37,136 nucleotides of DNA. Source: a virus. The stretch covers positions 1 through 37,136 of the IMG/VR virus record IMGVR_UViG_3300042507_001132. One strand, written 5' to 3'. Position numbers and translations under genes: made by a program. The notes below the pieces were generated by a model, which saw only the letters and a program-made list of their open reading frames with translations, was not told where the DNA came from and did no database searches. Positions 21,729 through 30,747 of the stretch are shown here, in pieces (positions within the stretch are counted from its first letter, which is position 1; every line of letters starts with the position of its first letter).

Positions 21729-22490
21729 TTATGCCTTAATGATGTAGTTAATCGTGATGTACGGCTGGAGGTTGTTGTGCGCGGTGCTAGTGCCTGCGCC
21801 GTTGCCCGACGAACCGGAGAAAGCCGGAACGTTAATAGCGTGAGTGTGTTCCGAGTTCAAAGCAGCAGCAGTCACGCTTGCCGAAGTCGGCTGCGTAGTA
21901 CCAAGAACGTTACTGGAAATGTTGACATCGACGTTAGCGTTGAAGTTCGGAGCCGGAACACTAGTGTGCTGGTGAGAACCATCAGAACCGCTCGTATTGA
22001 ACTGGGCGTGGTCATGGTCAATAGCGTGTGCGTGAGGCGGAAGGTTAGCCTCAATAAGCGCAACAGTTTTATCGCCAGCACTTTTACCAAGGTCATTAAA
22101 CTCGGTTTGCGAAGCATCATAACCGACCGGAACACGACCCTTAAAGTTCGGCAAACGAAACTCTGCTGCGGATTCTCCACCAGTATTATATTCGGTGCCG
22201 ACAACAGCAAACAAAGCAGCATAGGTCGTCCTAGACTTTGTTGAACCATCACACAAAAACCAGCCGGTCGGTGCAACCGAACCGGCATACTGCACAATAC
22301 TTCCCGTTGGAGTCAACAACTCGGCAGTATTCGTTGCAAGTTTTGTGCTATCGATTGCCCCAGCATCAATGTTCACACCACTAGAAATGCCCTCAACGAA
22401 AGACTTAACAGCAGTAAAGTTGCTGTTCATTTCGCTAGCAATAATAGCCGTATTTGTTTGGAAAGAATAAGGAACACTAAGAGTAGCCAT
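21729..22490 (-). CDS. Tail fibre/collar-domain protein
   Basis: A 253-residue protein. Residues about 85-130 carry the phage tail-collar signature (GSVAPTGWFLCDGSTKSR, then FRLPNFKGRVPVGYD), followed by a His-rich stretch (LPPHAHAIDHDHAQF) and a C-terminal NYIIKA. The His clusters usually bind iron along a trimer axis in long fibre tips. The C-terminal half is homologous to that of the second fibre (33525-35042), so the phage has two related receptor-binding proteins. Its stop is three bases before the start of the tiny coiled-coil gene. The N-terminal ~60 residues are probably the virion attachment part. Confidence 0.8.
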   Translation of the reverse strand: MATLSVPYSFQTNTAIIASEMNSNFTAVKSFVEGISSGVNIDAGAIDSTKLATNTAELLTPTGSIVQYAGSVAPTGWFLCDGSTKSRTTYAALFAVVGTEYNTGGESAAEFRLPNFKGRVPVGYDASQTEFNDLGKSAGDKTVALIEANLPPHAHAIDHDHAQFNTSGSDGSHQHTSVPAPNFNANVDVNISSNVLGTTQPTSASVTAAALNSEHTHAINVPAFSGSSGNGAGTSTAHNNLQPYITINYIIKA

Positions 22491-24118
22491 CAGCCACCAA
22501 CCCTTCTACTATTAAACTTGTATCCGATACTGTTGATTCCCCAAGGCTCACCAACCGGACCATTAAACTGCAACTGCACAGTCTTAGCCAAACCAAGATT
22601 CTTGCCAGTCTTAATGATGCTAGAAACCTCACCCGAAGACCATAATGCAGTATCCCACAATACTGAATCCCACAAACTGGTTGTAGCGTTCGGCTGCGCA
22701 ATATTAAACTCACGCTTCCAGTTGTTATCAGCCTCGTCAAAGTTGTGGTACACACGAACGTTAACCGTCTGCGTTGTCTCCGCCTGCTTCAACACCACAT
22801 CCGGACGACGAAACATCTTCTTCTGCATATAAGAACCACCATCGAACCATTTGGTTCGATAATAACTAGTGAAACCAGCCTCGGTACCAGCAATATTATC
22901 TTTTGCAGTATCGTAACGGTCCACATTCAAAACGCGGGGAAGTGTCGGATGAATCATCAAACGATAAGGGACGTTTCCGGCAGCACGGAAATCGCAGCCA
23001 GCAAGAACACCCTTACCATCTGCCGTTTGGAACATGGTGTACGACCCCAAAGTGGGGTCGAACACAAGGTTAATCGTCGGCTCTGTAGGAATCGTCCCAG
23101 TCGTGCTATAAGGCAGAGACAACCATACGCGCCCACCAACCCAAGAAACGCTAATGCCCTGAGCGGTGCTAGATGACAGGTAGCCCAAGTCAATCAGCGA
23201 ACGGACATTCCTGAAAACATCCGTGATGCTGTTGCCATCGGTAAAGAACAAACCTCTACCTAAACTGTAGAAATATACTCCAGTGTCGGTTGAGCAGATT
23301 GCGTGATGGTTTTGGCACCCGAGCGAACTGCTGAGTTCGATAATCTGAAAGTTGCTGGAATCGTATCCGTAAAGAAGGAAGGTGGCGTTGGGTTTGAAAA
23401 TAATCAACTGACCGTTCGCCACAACCATGCCTTGGATTCCTTGTCCGCCAGCATTGATGTCAATATAATCTGCCTGCAACCAGTTGTCCGGAATAAACTC
23501 GTGTGACCATCGAATCCGGTTGGGGTATTCGACACCACCCTCGGTGGTGTTCGCAGCAAACATTTTGTTGGCGTGGACACAAATATGCTCAGCCTGAGGA
23601 ACCTTGCCAGCAGGAGTTGTCTGAGTGTATGGCTGCCAATCATTAGGGTTCGTTCCGCTTGCGCTCAAAGGCGTAGCGTAAGTATCACCAGTAGCCCAAC
23701 GGAACCCACCAGCAGTAGCAGCACTACCTGTAGCGATATAAAGCGTATTGCCCCAAGGAGCCAAACACGCACCATGAGTGCTGTTTGCCGTTACGTCCTT
23801 TATTGTCCCCGAGTCATTCCACCGCAAAATACTAAAGTCAGAACCAGTCGACTTGTAAAGTTTTGTTTCCGTTGTCAACATAACATGCGGAGTTGCACCA
23901 TAAAAAGGTGTCAACTTTTCAGGACTCCAAGTACCACTAGCAATAACAGGGGTGCTATTAATACGCTGCATGCCACCCCGAGAAAACACTCCACCACGCG
24001 GGTCAACCTCAACATTAAGCATCTTCGGGGACTCGTTGTCAGCCAACTGGAACTGGTCCGAACGCAAGTTCAAACCACCAGTAAAATCCTGTTGCTGAAA
24101 GATATTCATACTAGACAT
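22490..24118 (-). CDS. Tail nozzle/stabilisation-type protein
   Basis: A 542-residue protein with an N-terminal FTGGLNLRSDQFQLADNESPKMLNVEVDP segment (about 11-39, read in parts). I recognise it from many environmental podophages, in a beta-rich protein of this size that occupies the place of T7 gp12-like nozzle proteins. The body is beta-strand and Gly/Ser/Thr-rich with many aromatic turns (VYFYSLGRGLFF near 270). No enzymatic motif. Overlaps both flanking genes by one base, so it is produced with adaptor and fibre. Function by position and family resemblance. Confidence 0.65.
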   Translation of the reverse strand: MSSMNIFQQQDFTGGLNLRSDQFQLADNESPKMLNVEVDPRGGVFSRGGMQRINSTPVIASGTWSPEKLTPFYGATPHVMLTTETKLYKSTGSDFSILRWNDSGTIKDVTANSTHGACLAPWGNTLYIATGSAATAGGFRWATGDTYATPLSASGTNPNDWQPYTQTTPAGKVPQAEHICVHANKMFAANTTEGGVEYPNRIRWSHEFIPDNWLQADYIDINAGGQGIQGMVVANGQLIIFKPNATFLLYGYDSSNFQIIELSSSLGCQNHHAICSTDTGVYFYSLGRGLFFTDGNSITDVFRNVRSLIDLGYLSSSTAQGISVSWVGGRVWLSLPYSTTGTIPTEPTINLVFDPTLGSYTMFQTADGKGVLAGCDFRAAGNVPYRLMIHPTLPRVLNVDRYDTAKDNIAGTEAGFTSYYRTKWFDGGSYMQKKMFRRPDVVLKQAETTQTVNVRVYHNFDEADNNWKREFNIAQPNATTSLWDSVLWDTALWSSGEVSSIIKTGKNLGLAKTVQLQFNGPVGEPWGINSIGYKFNSRRVGG

Positions 24119-24828
24119 TACTGCCCCAGCGTTCTACCAAGATTCTGCAACCATCCCTTATAAGTCGGACGACCCTTCGTCGGACCGCTAGACATCGTCA
24201 ACAAAGCATGACTGTTCGGCTTCGTGATGTTACTAGCAGCAATAGCCACACCCTCATCAAACGACTGCTTATAGATAGCCGACATCTGCGCGTCTTCCAA
24301 CTGCTGATAGATACGGCTAACAGCATAATAAACCAACGGGAAATGCAGCGACGGATGTGCGTCAACCGTATCGTTCAAACCAATCCAATCCCGAGGCTCA
24401 CGATAACCACGGCACTGAAGCGTCCGAGCAGTATTCGGCTTCGGGTACAAATGAATACGGTCATTCCACACCGCATAAAACAACGGGTCACCCGAAGTGT
24501 CATACGACCCAATATAGGTGCCCTCACCCTCATCATAGCCAATCATCTCAAGGCGGGCACCAACACCCACATTGTCGACAATCGACACAACCTGAGAAAT
24601 CGGGTCATTAGTGAAACCCGAAATCAAATACGCCCGCACTTCCGGTGTGGTCGTAAAACTAAACGAAGTTTCCAACCAAGCCCACCGCTTCTCAACATCA
24701 AGAATGCGGTAGTAGCCATCTCGAATATACAAATCCAAAATGCTGTCAGGCAAATCATCAGTATCCAAGTCGACAATCTGTCGGACCGTATTACGCAACT
24801 GCGTCGCTGTCATCGTGCTGTACGCCAT
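24118..24828 (-). CDS. Head-to-tail adaptor protein
   Basis: A 236-residue protein starting after GAGGAGG. The N-terminus (MTATQLRNTVRQIVDLDTDD then ILDLYIRDGYYRI) is helical and typical of podovirus adaptor/tail tubular A-like proteins, which bind under the portal. Middle and C-terminal parts are mixed alpha/beta (HLYPKPNTARTLQCRGYRE near 115-135). The start lies 38 bases inside the previous gene. Assignment rests on N-terminal resemblance and gene order after capsid genes. Confidence 0.6.
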   Translation of the reverse strand: MAYSTMTATQLRNTVRQIVDLDTDDLPDSILDLYIRDGYYRILDVEKRWAWLETSFSFTTTPEVRAYLISGFTNDPISQVVSIVDNVGVGARLEMIGYDEGEGTYIGSYDTSGDPLFYAVWNDRIHLYPKPNTARTLQCRGYREPRDWIGLNDTVDAHPSLHFPLVYYAVSRIYQQLEDAQMSAIYKQSFDEGVAIAASNITKPNSHALLTMSSGPTKGRPTYKGWLQNLGRTLGQ

Positions 24829-25075
24829 CCGTCACCTCCTCAACCTTGTCAACGCCTTCTTCCTTTAGGATGGAACGCAAATGACCCATGCAATAATCGG
24901 TACCCTTAGCCTTCATACCCTCGCAAGTATCATCATTGGCAGCACACTTATTACCACGCCCAATATACGGTCCGGATGGTGCCGCGAGGCGGGCACCATC
25001 GACGCTAGCCAAACGCTGCCCATAAACAGGTTGCCCATAATAGGCATGTGCTGGAACGGAACCTTTAACACTCAT
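24791..25075 (-). CDS. Small zinc-binding protein in the head-tail region
   Basis: A 94-residue protein. CAANDDTCEGMKAKGTDYC followed by MGH (Cys 44, 50, 61; His 64) is a C-x5-C-x10-C-x2-H zinc site seen in small head-tail genes of actinobacterial phages. The N-terminus is Gly/Pro/Tyr-rich, the C-terminus acidic. Overlaps the adaptor gene by 38 bases. Function unknown, but its conserved position suggests a minor structural or assembly role. Confidence 0.6.
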   Translation of the reverse strand: MSVKGSVPAHAYYGQPVYGQRLASVDGARLAAPSGPYIGRGNKCAANDDTCEGMKAKGTDYCMGHLRSILKEEGVDKVEEVTDGVQHDDSDAVA

Positions 25076-25096
25076 AAAAAATATGCCCCATGTTCC

Positions 25097-26077
25097 TTAC
25101 TTTTTGTTTGTTTTCTTATTTGCAGCCATCTTCTCACGGAACAAAGACCGTGCTTCTTTTTCCGCAGCAGCCAAATCAATCTGAGCCTGACGGACGGCAG
25201 CACGGTCACCAGCATTAGCAGCATCACGAAGTTTCTTCTTCGCAATCTGAACAATGCCATATTCCTTAATGGCTTCATTCTCAATCCATTTTTTTGAAGC
25301 AGCAGAATACTGCAAATATTCGGCTTTGGAAAACTCTTTCAGTTCACCAGTTTCAGGGTCCGAATGAAACTTACGGTAACCAAACTCCTCATCCGGGGGC
25401 TTCGGTCGGCTATCAGGACCGTAAACAAATTTCTTGTTTGAAGCCATCAAACGTTTTTGCGATTCGCTTGTTGGATTAAAGAAATCGTACAACCAACTAT
25501 CCTCGGGAAGCGGGTTGCCCAACCAATCCACATCATTACCAACGGACATTTCGTTTTTGATACGGATGTCTTCCATCAACTCAGCCATAGCCCGACGCTT
25601 AGCAGACGACCTAGCCAACTGTTGCTGAAGCCGACCCGAATCAGCAGTCAATCCACCAGCAGCACCCGCCCCAAGACGAACAGCATCATCAGTAACGCCA
25701 CCCAAACCACGGATAGGTAACGCACTCATCGCAGCAATAATCGCGTCGTTAACCCCACCTTGACCCCGAACCAAGTTCTCTATTTCCTGACCAGCCAAAA
25801 AGTTATCAATCAGCCAAGTATTCATTCTTTCAGGGCTGGTCAATGTCTTCGCAACTTCGTTAGGATTGTCCATAGCCCACTGAATCGGGTCAACAACCAT
25901 ACCCTTAACCATAGAGCCACCAACGTCGCCCACCTTGGCGACGTTGCTCAAAGCAGTTCTGCCCAGTCCAGTAGCAAAATCACCAGCAGCGTCGACAAGA
26001 CTGTCAAGCCACGACTGAGACTTTTTCTTTTTCTCTCCCACCTTATTGCGTTCAGATGGATTCCTTGACTGGACCAC
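25097..26077 (-). CDS. Probable minor virion protein
   Basis: A 326-residue protein starting at GTG 26077. It has a basic N-terminus (RNPSERNKVGEKKKKSQSW), a hydrophobic/amphipathic Gly/Ala region at about 25-145 (LGRTALSNVAKVGDVGGSM, LGAGAAGGLT) and a Lys-rich C-terminal helix. It shares the RNPSxRNxVG-like start with the next upstream basic gene (PSARNNVGAKPK), hinting at a common targeting or DNA-binding tail. Family not recognised. Likely a head interior protein. Confidence 0.5.
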   Translation of the reverse strand: MVQSRNPSERNKVGEKKKKSQSWLDSLVDAAGDFATGLGRTALSNVAKVGDVGGSMVKGMVVDPIQWAMDNPNEVAKTLTSPERMNTWLIDNFLAGQEIENLVRGQGGVNDAIIAAMSALPIRGLGGVTDDAVRLGAGAAGGLTADSGRLQQQLARSSAKRRAMAELMEDIRIKNEMSVGNDVDWLGNPLPEDSWLYDFFNPTSESQKRLMASNKKFVYGPDSRPKPPDEEFGYRKFHSDPETGELKEFSKAEYLQYSAASKKWIENEAIKEYGIVQIAKKKLRDAANAGDRAAVRQAQIDLAAAEKEARSLFREKMAANKKTNKK

Positions 26078-26082
26078 AATGA

Positions 26083-26487
26083 CTACTTGCCCTTGCGACG
26101 CTGCCCCATGGACATGGGAGGCTTCTTCTTGCTAGGAGCCACAACAGCCTTACCAGCACCAACAGCCATACCAGCACCCTTCGAAGCAGCACGACCAGTA
26201 GTAGCAAGAGCCCTACCAGCAGTCTTGCCAAGAACAGTGGCACCCTTTGCCATGTCACGGCTGGCACCAGTAGCAGCCTTGCCAGCAGTTTTACCAACCA
26301 CAACAGCACCCTTGGCTACATCGCCAGCAGCACTTCTTGTAGCCTTACCAACAGCCCGACTTCCACTAGCCACGCCACGGGCAATATCATCCCAAGGTCC
26401 GGGGCGATTCTTCGACTTCGGCTTAGCACCAACATTATTGCGGGCACTAGGATTCTGAGGACGGACCTTTGCTTTCTTGGCAGCCAT
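26083..26487 (-). CDS. Basic Ala/Gly/Lys-rich protein, possible DNA-binding head protein
   Basis: A 134-residue, highly basic protein. The start is set by AGGAGC before the ATG at 26487. It consists of repeated Lys/Arg-plus-Ala/Gly/Val blocks (VGKTAGKAA, LGKTAGRAL, VGKATRSAA), resembling histone H1-like or protamine-like tails. It follows the capsid gene behind a strong hairpin, so it should be made at lower level. A role in condensing packaged DNA is plausible but inferred from composition alone. Confidence 0.55.
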   Translation of the reverse strand: MAAKKAKVRPQNPSARNNVGAKPKSKNRPGPWDDIARGVASGSRAVGKATRSAAGDVAKGAVVVGKTAGKAATGASRDMAKGATVLGKTAGRALATTGRAASKGAGMAVGAGKAVVAPSKKKPPMSMGQRRKGK

Positions 26488-26508
26488 ATTTGCTCCTATA
26501 TAGACAGA

Positions 26509-26538
26509 AATGGTGGGGGGCTTACTCCCCCCACCATT
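26509..26538 (-). terminator. Strong hairpin after the capsid gene, terminator/attenuator
   Basis: Twelve-base perfect arms (26509-26520/26527-26538) around a six-base loop, including a run of six G-C pairs. On the minus strand only TTTC follows, so termination may be partial. It sits 20 bases after the capsid stop and would let capsid mRNA exceed downstream messages. Confidence 0.75.
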
Positions 26539-26557
26539 ATCCGTTTTGTTCCTAATA

Positions 26558-27502
26558 CTAGGCAGTTGCGTCGGTGATGACACCCTGCTTGGCAGCATTA
26601 CGGCAGGTCAGGTTACCGTAGCACATGATGAGTGCGTACTGGGCATCCATGTTTTCCGGACGGACAAACTCCGTCTGCGAGAACCACTTGCCGGAGTGAC
26701 CGACCAGCGTCAGGTACTTGCTGTTCAGGAAGTACATGTAACCGGCAGGTGCATGCTCGTCGTAGGTCACCGGAGCAGCCTTGAACAGCAGGTTCTGGAA
26801 ACCAGCATCTGCCGTCTTGGTGTCGGTGTAGCGCAACTGGGGCTGCAACAGAGCCTCATACTTCTCATACAGAGTCTGAGTCGTGAGGACCATGTCGGGG
26901 TGGTCGTTGCCGACCGACACCGAGTTGTAGGCAGTTGCCATCTTTGCCAACGTAAGCGCACCAGCGTTTGCGTTGACATACGAACGCCACCACACGTTGT
27001 CGTTGTCGGCGCGGTCGATACCACCAACGGTACCAACGGACGACACGAGGTTGCCGAGACCGTTCCAGTTCTTGCCCGAGTTGCCGGTGCCGTTGCCGAA
27101 GAACATTTGGTTGAAGCCTTCACGCATCGACTCCTCAGCCTGCATAATCTTGGCTTCGAGAAGGTTGATGATTTCGGCTTCGCCGTTGTTCTTGGCTTCT
27201 TCGATACCGCTGATGGCGATGGAGGCAGCGTACTGCTTCCATTCGTATTCAGCAGCCGAAATGCCCGACTGAGCAGTCAGCGAAATGGTGTCGTAACCGG
27301 AGTAGGAAGCAACCGTGCTGTTCTGACCGTAAATCAACGGCTCAACAATCTTGGTGCCACCATCCAGCATACGGATGCGACCCTTGTCCATGAGGAAGTA
27401 GGTCAGGGGACGGGCGGTAAAAACGTTGTCAGTCAACTGGTCGCGGTAGTTAGCGAGCGTCGTTGAAAGCAGCGTATCAAAGTTGCTATTTCCAGCAGCC
27501 AT
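26558..27502 (-). CDS. Major capsid protein
   Basis: A 314-residue protein with AAGGAG before the ATG. It has the composition and layout of a phage coat protein: N-terminal helix, RPLTYFLMDKGRIRMLDGG (about 32-50), a helical spine (SGIEEAKNNGEAEIINLLEAKI), and a C-terminal beta segment ending in YGNLTCRNAAKQGVITDATA, an ending I recognise from capsid proteins of many environmental podo- and siphophages. It sits directly after scaffold and portal, and before a strong hairpin. Codon use is unusually even and C/G-ending, consistent with high expression. Confidence 0.85.
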   Translation of the reverse strand: MAAGNSNFDTLLSTTLANYRDQLTDNVFTARPLTYFLMDKGRIRMLDGGTKIVEPLIYGQNSTVASYSGYDTISLTAQSGISAAEYEWKQYAASIAISGIEEAKNNGEAEIINLLEAKIMQAEESMREGFNQMFFGNGTGNSGKNWNGLGNLVSSVGTVGGIDRADNDNVWWRSYVNANAGALTLAKMATAYNSVSVGNDHPDMVLTTQTLYEKYEALLQPQLRYTDTKTADAGFQNLLFKAAPVTYDEHAPAGYMYFLNSKYLTLVGHSGKWFSQTEFVRPENMDAQYALIMCYGNLTCRNAAKQGVITDATA

Positions 27503-27520
27503 AATATTCTCCTTGTAGGT

Positions 27521-28315
27521 TTAGAAGTTTGCGTTCAGTTGTTGTTTTGCAGCAGCCCACGCATCACGCACCGACCGGATAGGTTCAGCCTGCGGAACAA
27601 CGGCAGCACCTGAAGCACTAGAACCACCAGCAACAACTGCTGCTTGGCGTTTTGCATCCACAACCTGCTGCTCTTGTGCAGCATGTGTGGCTTGTGCCTG
27701 CTGTCGAAGTTCTACCTGCTTCATAATCTTGTCAAATGCAATCTGCTTGTAGACGGCTTCAAGGTCGGTGGTGTCCAACCGGAGTGCAGTAGTAACCACC
27801 TCGGACGGGTCAAAATCCGGATACTTGTCCTGCAACCTAGAGATTTCACGCTCAATCTGCTGCTGGGCTTGATATTCCTCGAACTGGGCAAGACGACCAT
27901 CAAGTTCACGATAACGTGCCTCAACGGGGTCCAAGTCTTCGGGTTCTCCCATCATGCCATCCATCATGTCGGAAGCAGCCTGACGGCTGATTCCATAATG
28001 TCGTGACAGCAAATCAATGGTTGCAGCAGGGTCCCTATCAAGCGCAGTCTGCAATGCGCTAGCGAACTGCATCTGCTCTCGCTGTTGCGCAAGTTCCTGC
28101 GTCTTGCGGGTATAATCTGCTTGGCGTTGATAGCCCGAGATTGCTTCAGTCAGTGGAATATACTGTTCCTCACCATCAATCTTGACCGGCACTTTATGGG
28201 TGCTATACTCATCAATTGACAGAATAGGTTCAGATACTTGACCTGTTACTTCGCCATAACTTTCGGTTGACCCAGCGGGTTCCGACCCAACGACGTTTGC
28301 GATTTCCTCGCTCAT
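27521..28315 (-). CDS. Scaffolding protein
   Basis: A 264-residue acidic, helical protein between portal and capsid genes, the classical scaffold position. VPVKIDGEEQYIPLTEAISGYQRQADYT (about 42-70, read in parts) is a signature I associate with phage scaffolds. Long Gln/Glu-rich coiled helices follow (about 125-210), and the C-terminal ~25 residues (SVRDAWAAAKQQLNANF) are a likely coat-binding helix. It would direct assembly of the procapsid and leave before DNA entry. Confidence 0.8.
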   Translation of the reverse strand: MSEEIANVVGSEPAGSTESYGEVTGQVSEPILSIDEYSTHKVPVKIDGEEQYIPLTEAISGYQRQADYTRKTQELAQQREQMQFASALQTALDRDPAATIDLLSRHYGISRQAASDMMDGMMGEPEDLDPVEARYRELDGRLAQFEEYQAQQQIEREISRLQDKYPDFDPSEVVTTALRLDTTDLEAVYKQIAFDKIMKQVELRQQAQATHAAQEQQVVDAKRQAAVVAGGSSASGAAVVPQAEPIRSVRDAWAAAKQQLNANF

Positions 28316-28361
28316 TATATTTTAACTCCTAGAGTCCTAGTTTGGTTGCTCTACCTATAAA

Positions 28362-28387
28362 CAATGCCGTTCCCTAGAACGGCATTG
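28362..28387 (-). terminator. Hairpin over the portal stop codon
   Basis: CAATGCCGTT (28362-28371) and AACGGCATTG (28378-28387) pair perfectly; the loop holds the portal TAG (28374-28376). On the minus strand TTTATAG follows. It resembles an intrinsic terminator or processing hairpin that separates portal from scaffold-capsid expression. Confidence 0.6.
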
Positions 28388-30122
28388 GACCTGCACCTTC
28401 AGGTCCCATAGCCTCAGGTGGCATTGGGGGCATCCCATCCGGTAACATCATTTGCTCAGGACCCATCGGTGGCATGCCAGCGGGACCGGCTGGTCCCTCG
28501 GGCATCGGGGGCGGTTCGGGCGTAGACAAGAACTTCTCGGGGTTCTTGACACCGAAACCATATTGCAGAACATACGCTGCCATTTCCTTCATGTTAACAA
28601 TACCTGCACCGGCAAACGGTGCCATAGCGTCAACCATCTGCAACGCCATCTGACGGCGGAAAGATTCGTTAACCGGCTGTGTTGACCCAGCAGCAACCTC
28701 ATAATCAAAGTCGCCTTCAAGATACTCGCGGGTAAACTTAACCCACAGGGGTTCGCCATCCTTGCCCATTACACGGGCAACTTGCTCACCAGTCATAAAC
28801 TGCTGTGCTAGGGCTACCATCCTGCGTCCGACCTCCGCGACGGCGGTTTCAACCGTAGCCAACTTGTCGCTGGTACGAGCATTCATCGCATCCTGAATGA
28901 GACTGGCTTCAGTTGCGGTGCGCCGGATTTCCGGCGACCCGCCACGCATAAACTCGGACACACCCGAAATGCGGTCGATGTCGTTGCTAATGAGGTCAGA
29001 CTGATTATAAAACTCAGGTGGGTTGATAACAGCAGGCATCGGGGCAATAACGGCACCCAATGGTTCGTCTGAAACAACAGGAACCAAAACGTTGTCTTCT
29101 TGGGACTGGAGCGCAGTGCGACCAAACTGGTCGAATGCCGACTCCTTATAAAGCCACTTACGGGAAAACCGCTTGCGATGATTCATCATCTGTGTGCGAG
29201 TCTCATTCAACTCTTGCTGCATCGGCTCAATCTGCTCAAGGTCACCAATCGGATAAAAAGAATCCGGAACATCATAGTTACGAATCATCACAAACGGCTG
29301 ACCAAACGAATACGGCATCCGCATCGGCTTGACAAGAAACTTGTCTGCGCCCTCAGCGAATACACACATCGTCTTGTTCGATAGGTCGTAAAACTCCCAC
29401 ACTTCGGCATAGCCGACCGATTTGTCTTGAATCTTCTTCCGACTCGGGTCATCGCTGTAACGACTAATAGACATAGCAGCAACCTGTTCGCGGGCAGACT
29501 TGTCGTACCGCTTGTCCGTGCGCACTTCGCGCAACGGACGGCGGATACGCTGGGCAATCCAACGTGCATCACGCATGCTTGTTGCATCAGGGTCCACAAA
29601 AACATCGAATGGAGAAACACGTTCAGCAAACGGGCTGTCCTCTAGGATGATTGTGGTGGGCTGTGCCTCGCCACCCTCCGACATCGGGTCGGATGGGTCA
29701 ACATCTTCTCCAACAACTTCTTCTTCAACAAACCTGTAGCCAACCTTAATCCAACCATGCCCCATGACAATGAAGTCTTTAACGGCACGGCGAAACTCGG
29801 TTCGGATATCGCGGTATTTCCACCAATAGTTTACAACCGTTTCGACAATGACTGCCTGAGCAGCATTCTCGGGATTGCGGGCATTGACGGTAATCTTGGG
29901 ATGGTTGACAGCAATCGACGGCGCAATTACGTTGACCGTAGCAAACACCATATTGACCAGCACTCTGTCTTCCTCACTATAGGAATCAAAATGCTTGCCC
30001 TTATAGAGGTCAACCAGTCTGCGCCATACCGCATCGTAGCCTTCGTCTTTGCGCCAACGCTTCGACGACACCAAACGCTCATTGTAGTCTCTGAGCATTT
30101 CACCATGTGACCGTCTAGCCAT
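28374..30122 (-). CDS. Portal protein
   Basis: A 582-residue protein between terminase/lysis genes and the scaffold. The N-terminus is basic and helical (RDYNERLVSSKRWRKDEGYD, about 11-30). It has DRVLVNMVFATVNVIAPSI (about 52-70), a DPDATSM-type clip region near 183, and a long stem helix with EPMQQELNETRTQMMNHRKRFSR. The C-terminus is a Pro/Met/Gly-rich tail (about 530-582) that may be exposed or disordered. Length and order fit P22/podovirus-type portals. It forms the 12-fold DNA gate. Confidence 0.85.
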   Translation of the reverse strand: MARRSHGEMLRDYNERLVSSKRWRKDEGYDAVWRRLVDLYKGKHFDSYSEEDRVLVNMVFATVNVIAPSIAVNHPKITVNARNPENAAQAVIVETVVNYWWKYRDIRTEFRRAVKDFIVMGHGWIKVGYRFVEEEVVGEDVDPSDPMSEGGEAQPTTIILEDSPFAERVSPFDVFVDPDATSMRDARWIAQRIRRPLREVRTDKRYDKSAREQVAAMSISRYSDDPSRKKIQDKSVGYAEVWEFYDLSNKTMCVFAEGADKFLVKPMRMPYSFGQPFVMIRNYDVPDSFYPIGDLEQIEPMQQELNETRTQMMNHRKRFSRKWLYKESAFDQFGRTALQSQEDNVLVPVVSDEPLGAVIAPMPAVINPPEFYNQSDLISNDIDRISGVSEFMRGGSPEIRRTATEASLIQDAMNARTSDKLATVETAVAEVGRRMVALAQQFMTGEQVARVMGKDGEPLWVKFTREYLEGDFDYEVAAGSTQPVNESFRRQMALQMVDAMAPFAGAGIVNMKEMAAYVLQYGFGVKNPEKFLSTPEPPPMPEGPAGPAGMPPMGPEQMMLPDGMPPMPPEAMGPEGAGPMPF

Positions 30123-30316
30123 TACTTGGACCCCTTGCCGTATGCTGAATCATTAGGATTCAGCCAGCGGATAATCGGTGGGAAAGTTGCAGCCACAATA
30201 GCAGCGACAAACTTCTTCGGTTCAGTTTCTCCAGCCAGCACCAAAGTCATAACGGTAGCAACAGCCACCCGCAAATAACTAGAAACTAGGGCTTTGGTCT
30301 GCTTACTTATTGCCAT
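30122..30316 (-). CDS. Small membrane protein, candidate holin
   Basis: A 64-residue protein, start at ATG 30316 because GAGG lies six bases upstream. One or two hydrophobic helices (about 14-30 LRVAVATVMTLVLAG and 36-52 FVAAIVAATFPPIIRWL) are separated by a charged turn, with a polar C-terminus. This fits small phage holins. It overlaps the next membrane-protein gene by 14 bases and touches the portal start. Confidence 0.65.
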   Translation of the reverse strand: MAISKQTKALVSSYLRVAVATVMTLVLAGETEPKKFVAAIVAATFPPIIRWLNPNDSAYGKGSK

Positions 30317-30503
30317 GTCCATCCTCAATATGTTTATCGAACTTCTCGTCTAGTTTGTCAACTTTGATGACAACATGTTCCAACAAACCACGCGACTCGG
30401 CGTGTTGGCTAGTATTCTCGCGCCTCAGTTTGTGTATCTGCTGCATTAACACTACGACCGGACCGGAAATGACAGCGACCACAATAGGCACCCACCATGA
30501 CAT
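30303..30503 (-). CDS. Small membrane protein with coiled-coil tail
   Basis: A 66-residue protein. An N-terminal transmembrane helix (VPIVVAVISGPVVVLMQQI, about 5-23) is followed by a soluble coiled coil with acidic/basic heptads (VVIKVDKLDEKFDKHIEDG). This arrangement resembles DUF2746-like actinophage proteins and some antiholin or spanin-like parts. Overlaps the candidate holin, so both probably act in lysis timing. Confidence 0.65.
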   Translation of the reverse strand: MSWWVPIVVAVISGPVVVLMQQIHKLRRENTSQHAESRGLLEHVVIKVDKLDEKFDKHIEDGHGNK

Positions 30504-30504
30504 T

Positions 30505-30726
30505 TCACACCCACCGGCTTCCGACAGGTTCCGGATTAAGACCGTTTGCCCGAGCCTCGTCTATCGTCTTTCGCTGGCGTTCAGCAACAGTGGGACCATG
30601 AAAATCCTCTTTGCCATGCGTAAAGCCAATACTAATAGTTTTGATATGGCACGCAAAGCAAATAGGACCCCGACGTTGGGGTTCACCTTTTGCCTCTGCA
30701 CCGCACTTTTCACACAGATAACTCAT
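30505..30726 (-). CDS. Small zinc-ribbon protein
   Basis: A 73-residue protein; ATG 30726 chosen over the TTG at 30729. CEKCG (Cys 5, 8) and CFACH (Cys 23, 26) form a zinc ribbon in the first 27 residues, followed by a helical basic/acidic tail (VAERQRKTIDEARANGL). It sits between terminase large subunit and the lysis genes. Function unknown. Confidence 0.7.
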   Translation of the reverse strand: MSYLCEKCGAEAKGEPQRRGPICFACHIKTISIGFTHGKEDFHGPTVAERQRKTIDEARANGLNPEPVGSRWV

Positions 30727-30747
30727 CAATAATACCCCATTCCGTTC

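Noticed and set aside
26510-27466. A 318-codon plus-strand open frame opposite the capsid gene
   Set aside because: Antisense to the major capsid gene and caused by its biased third positions. It starts inside a terminator hairpin.
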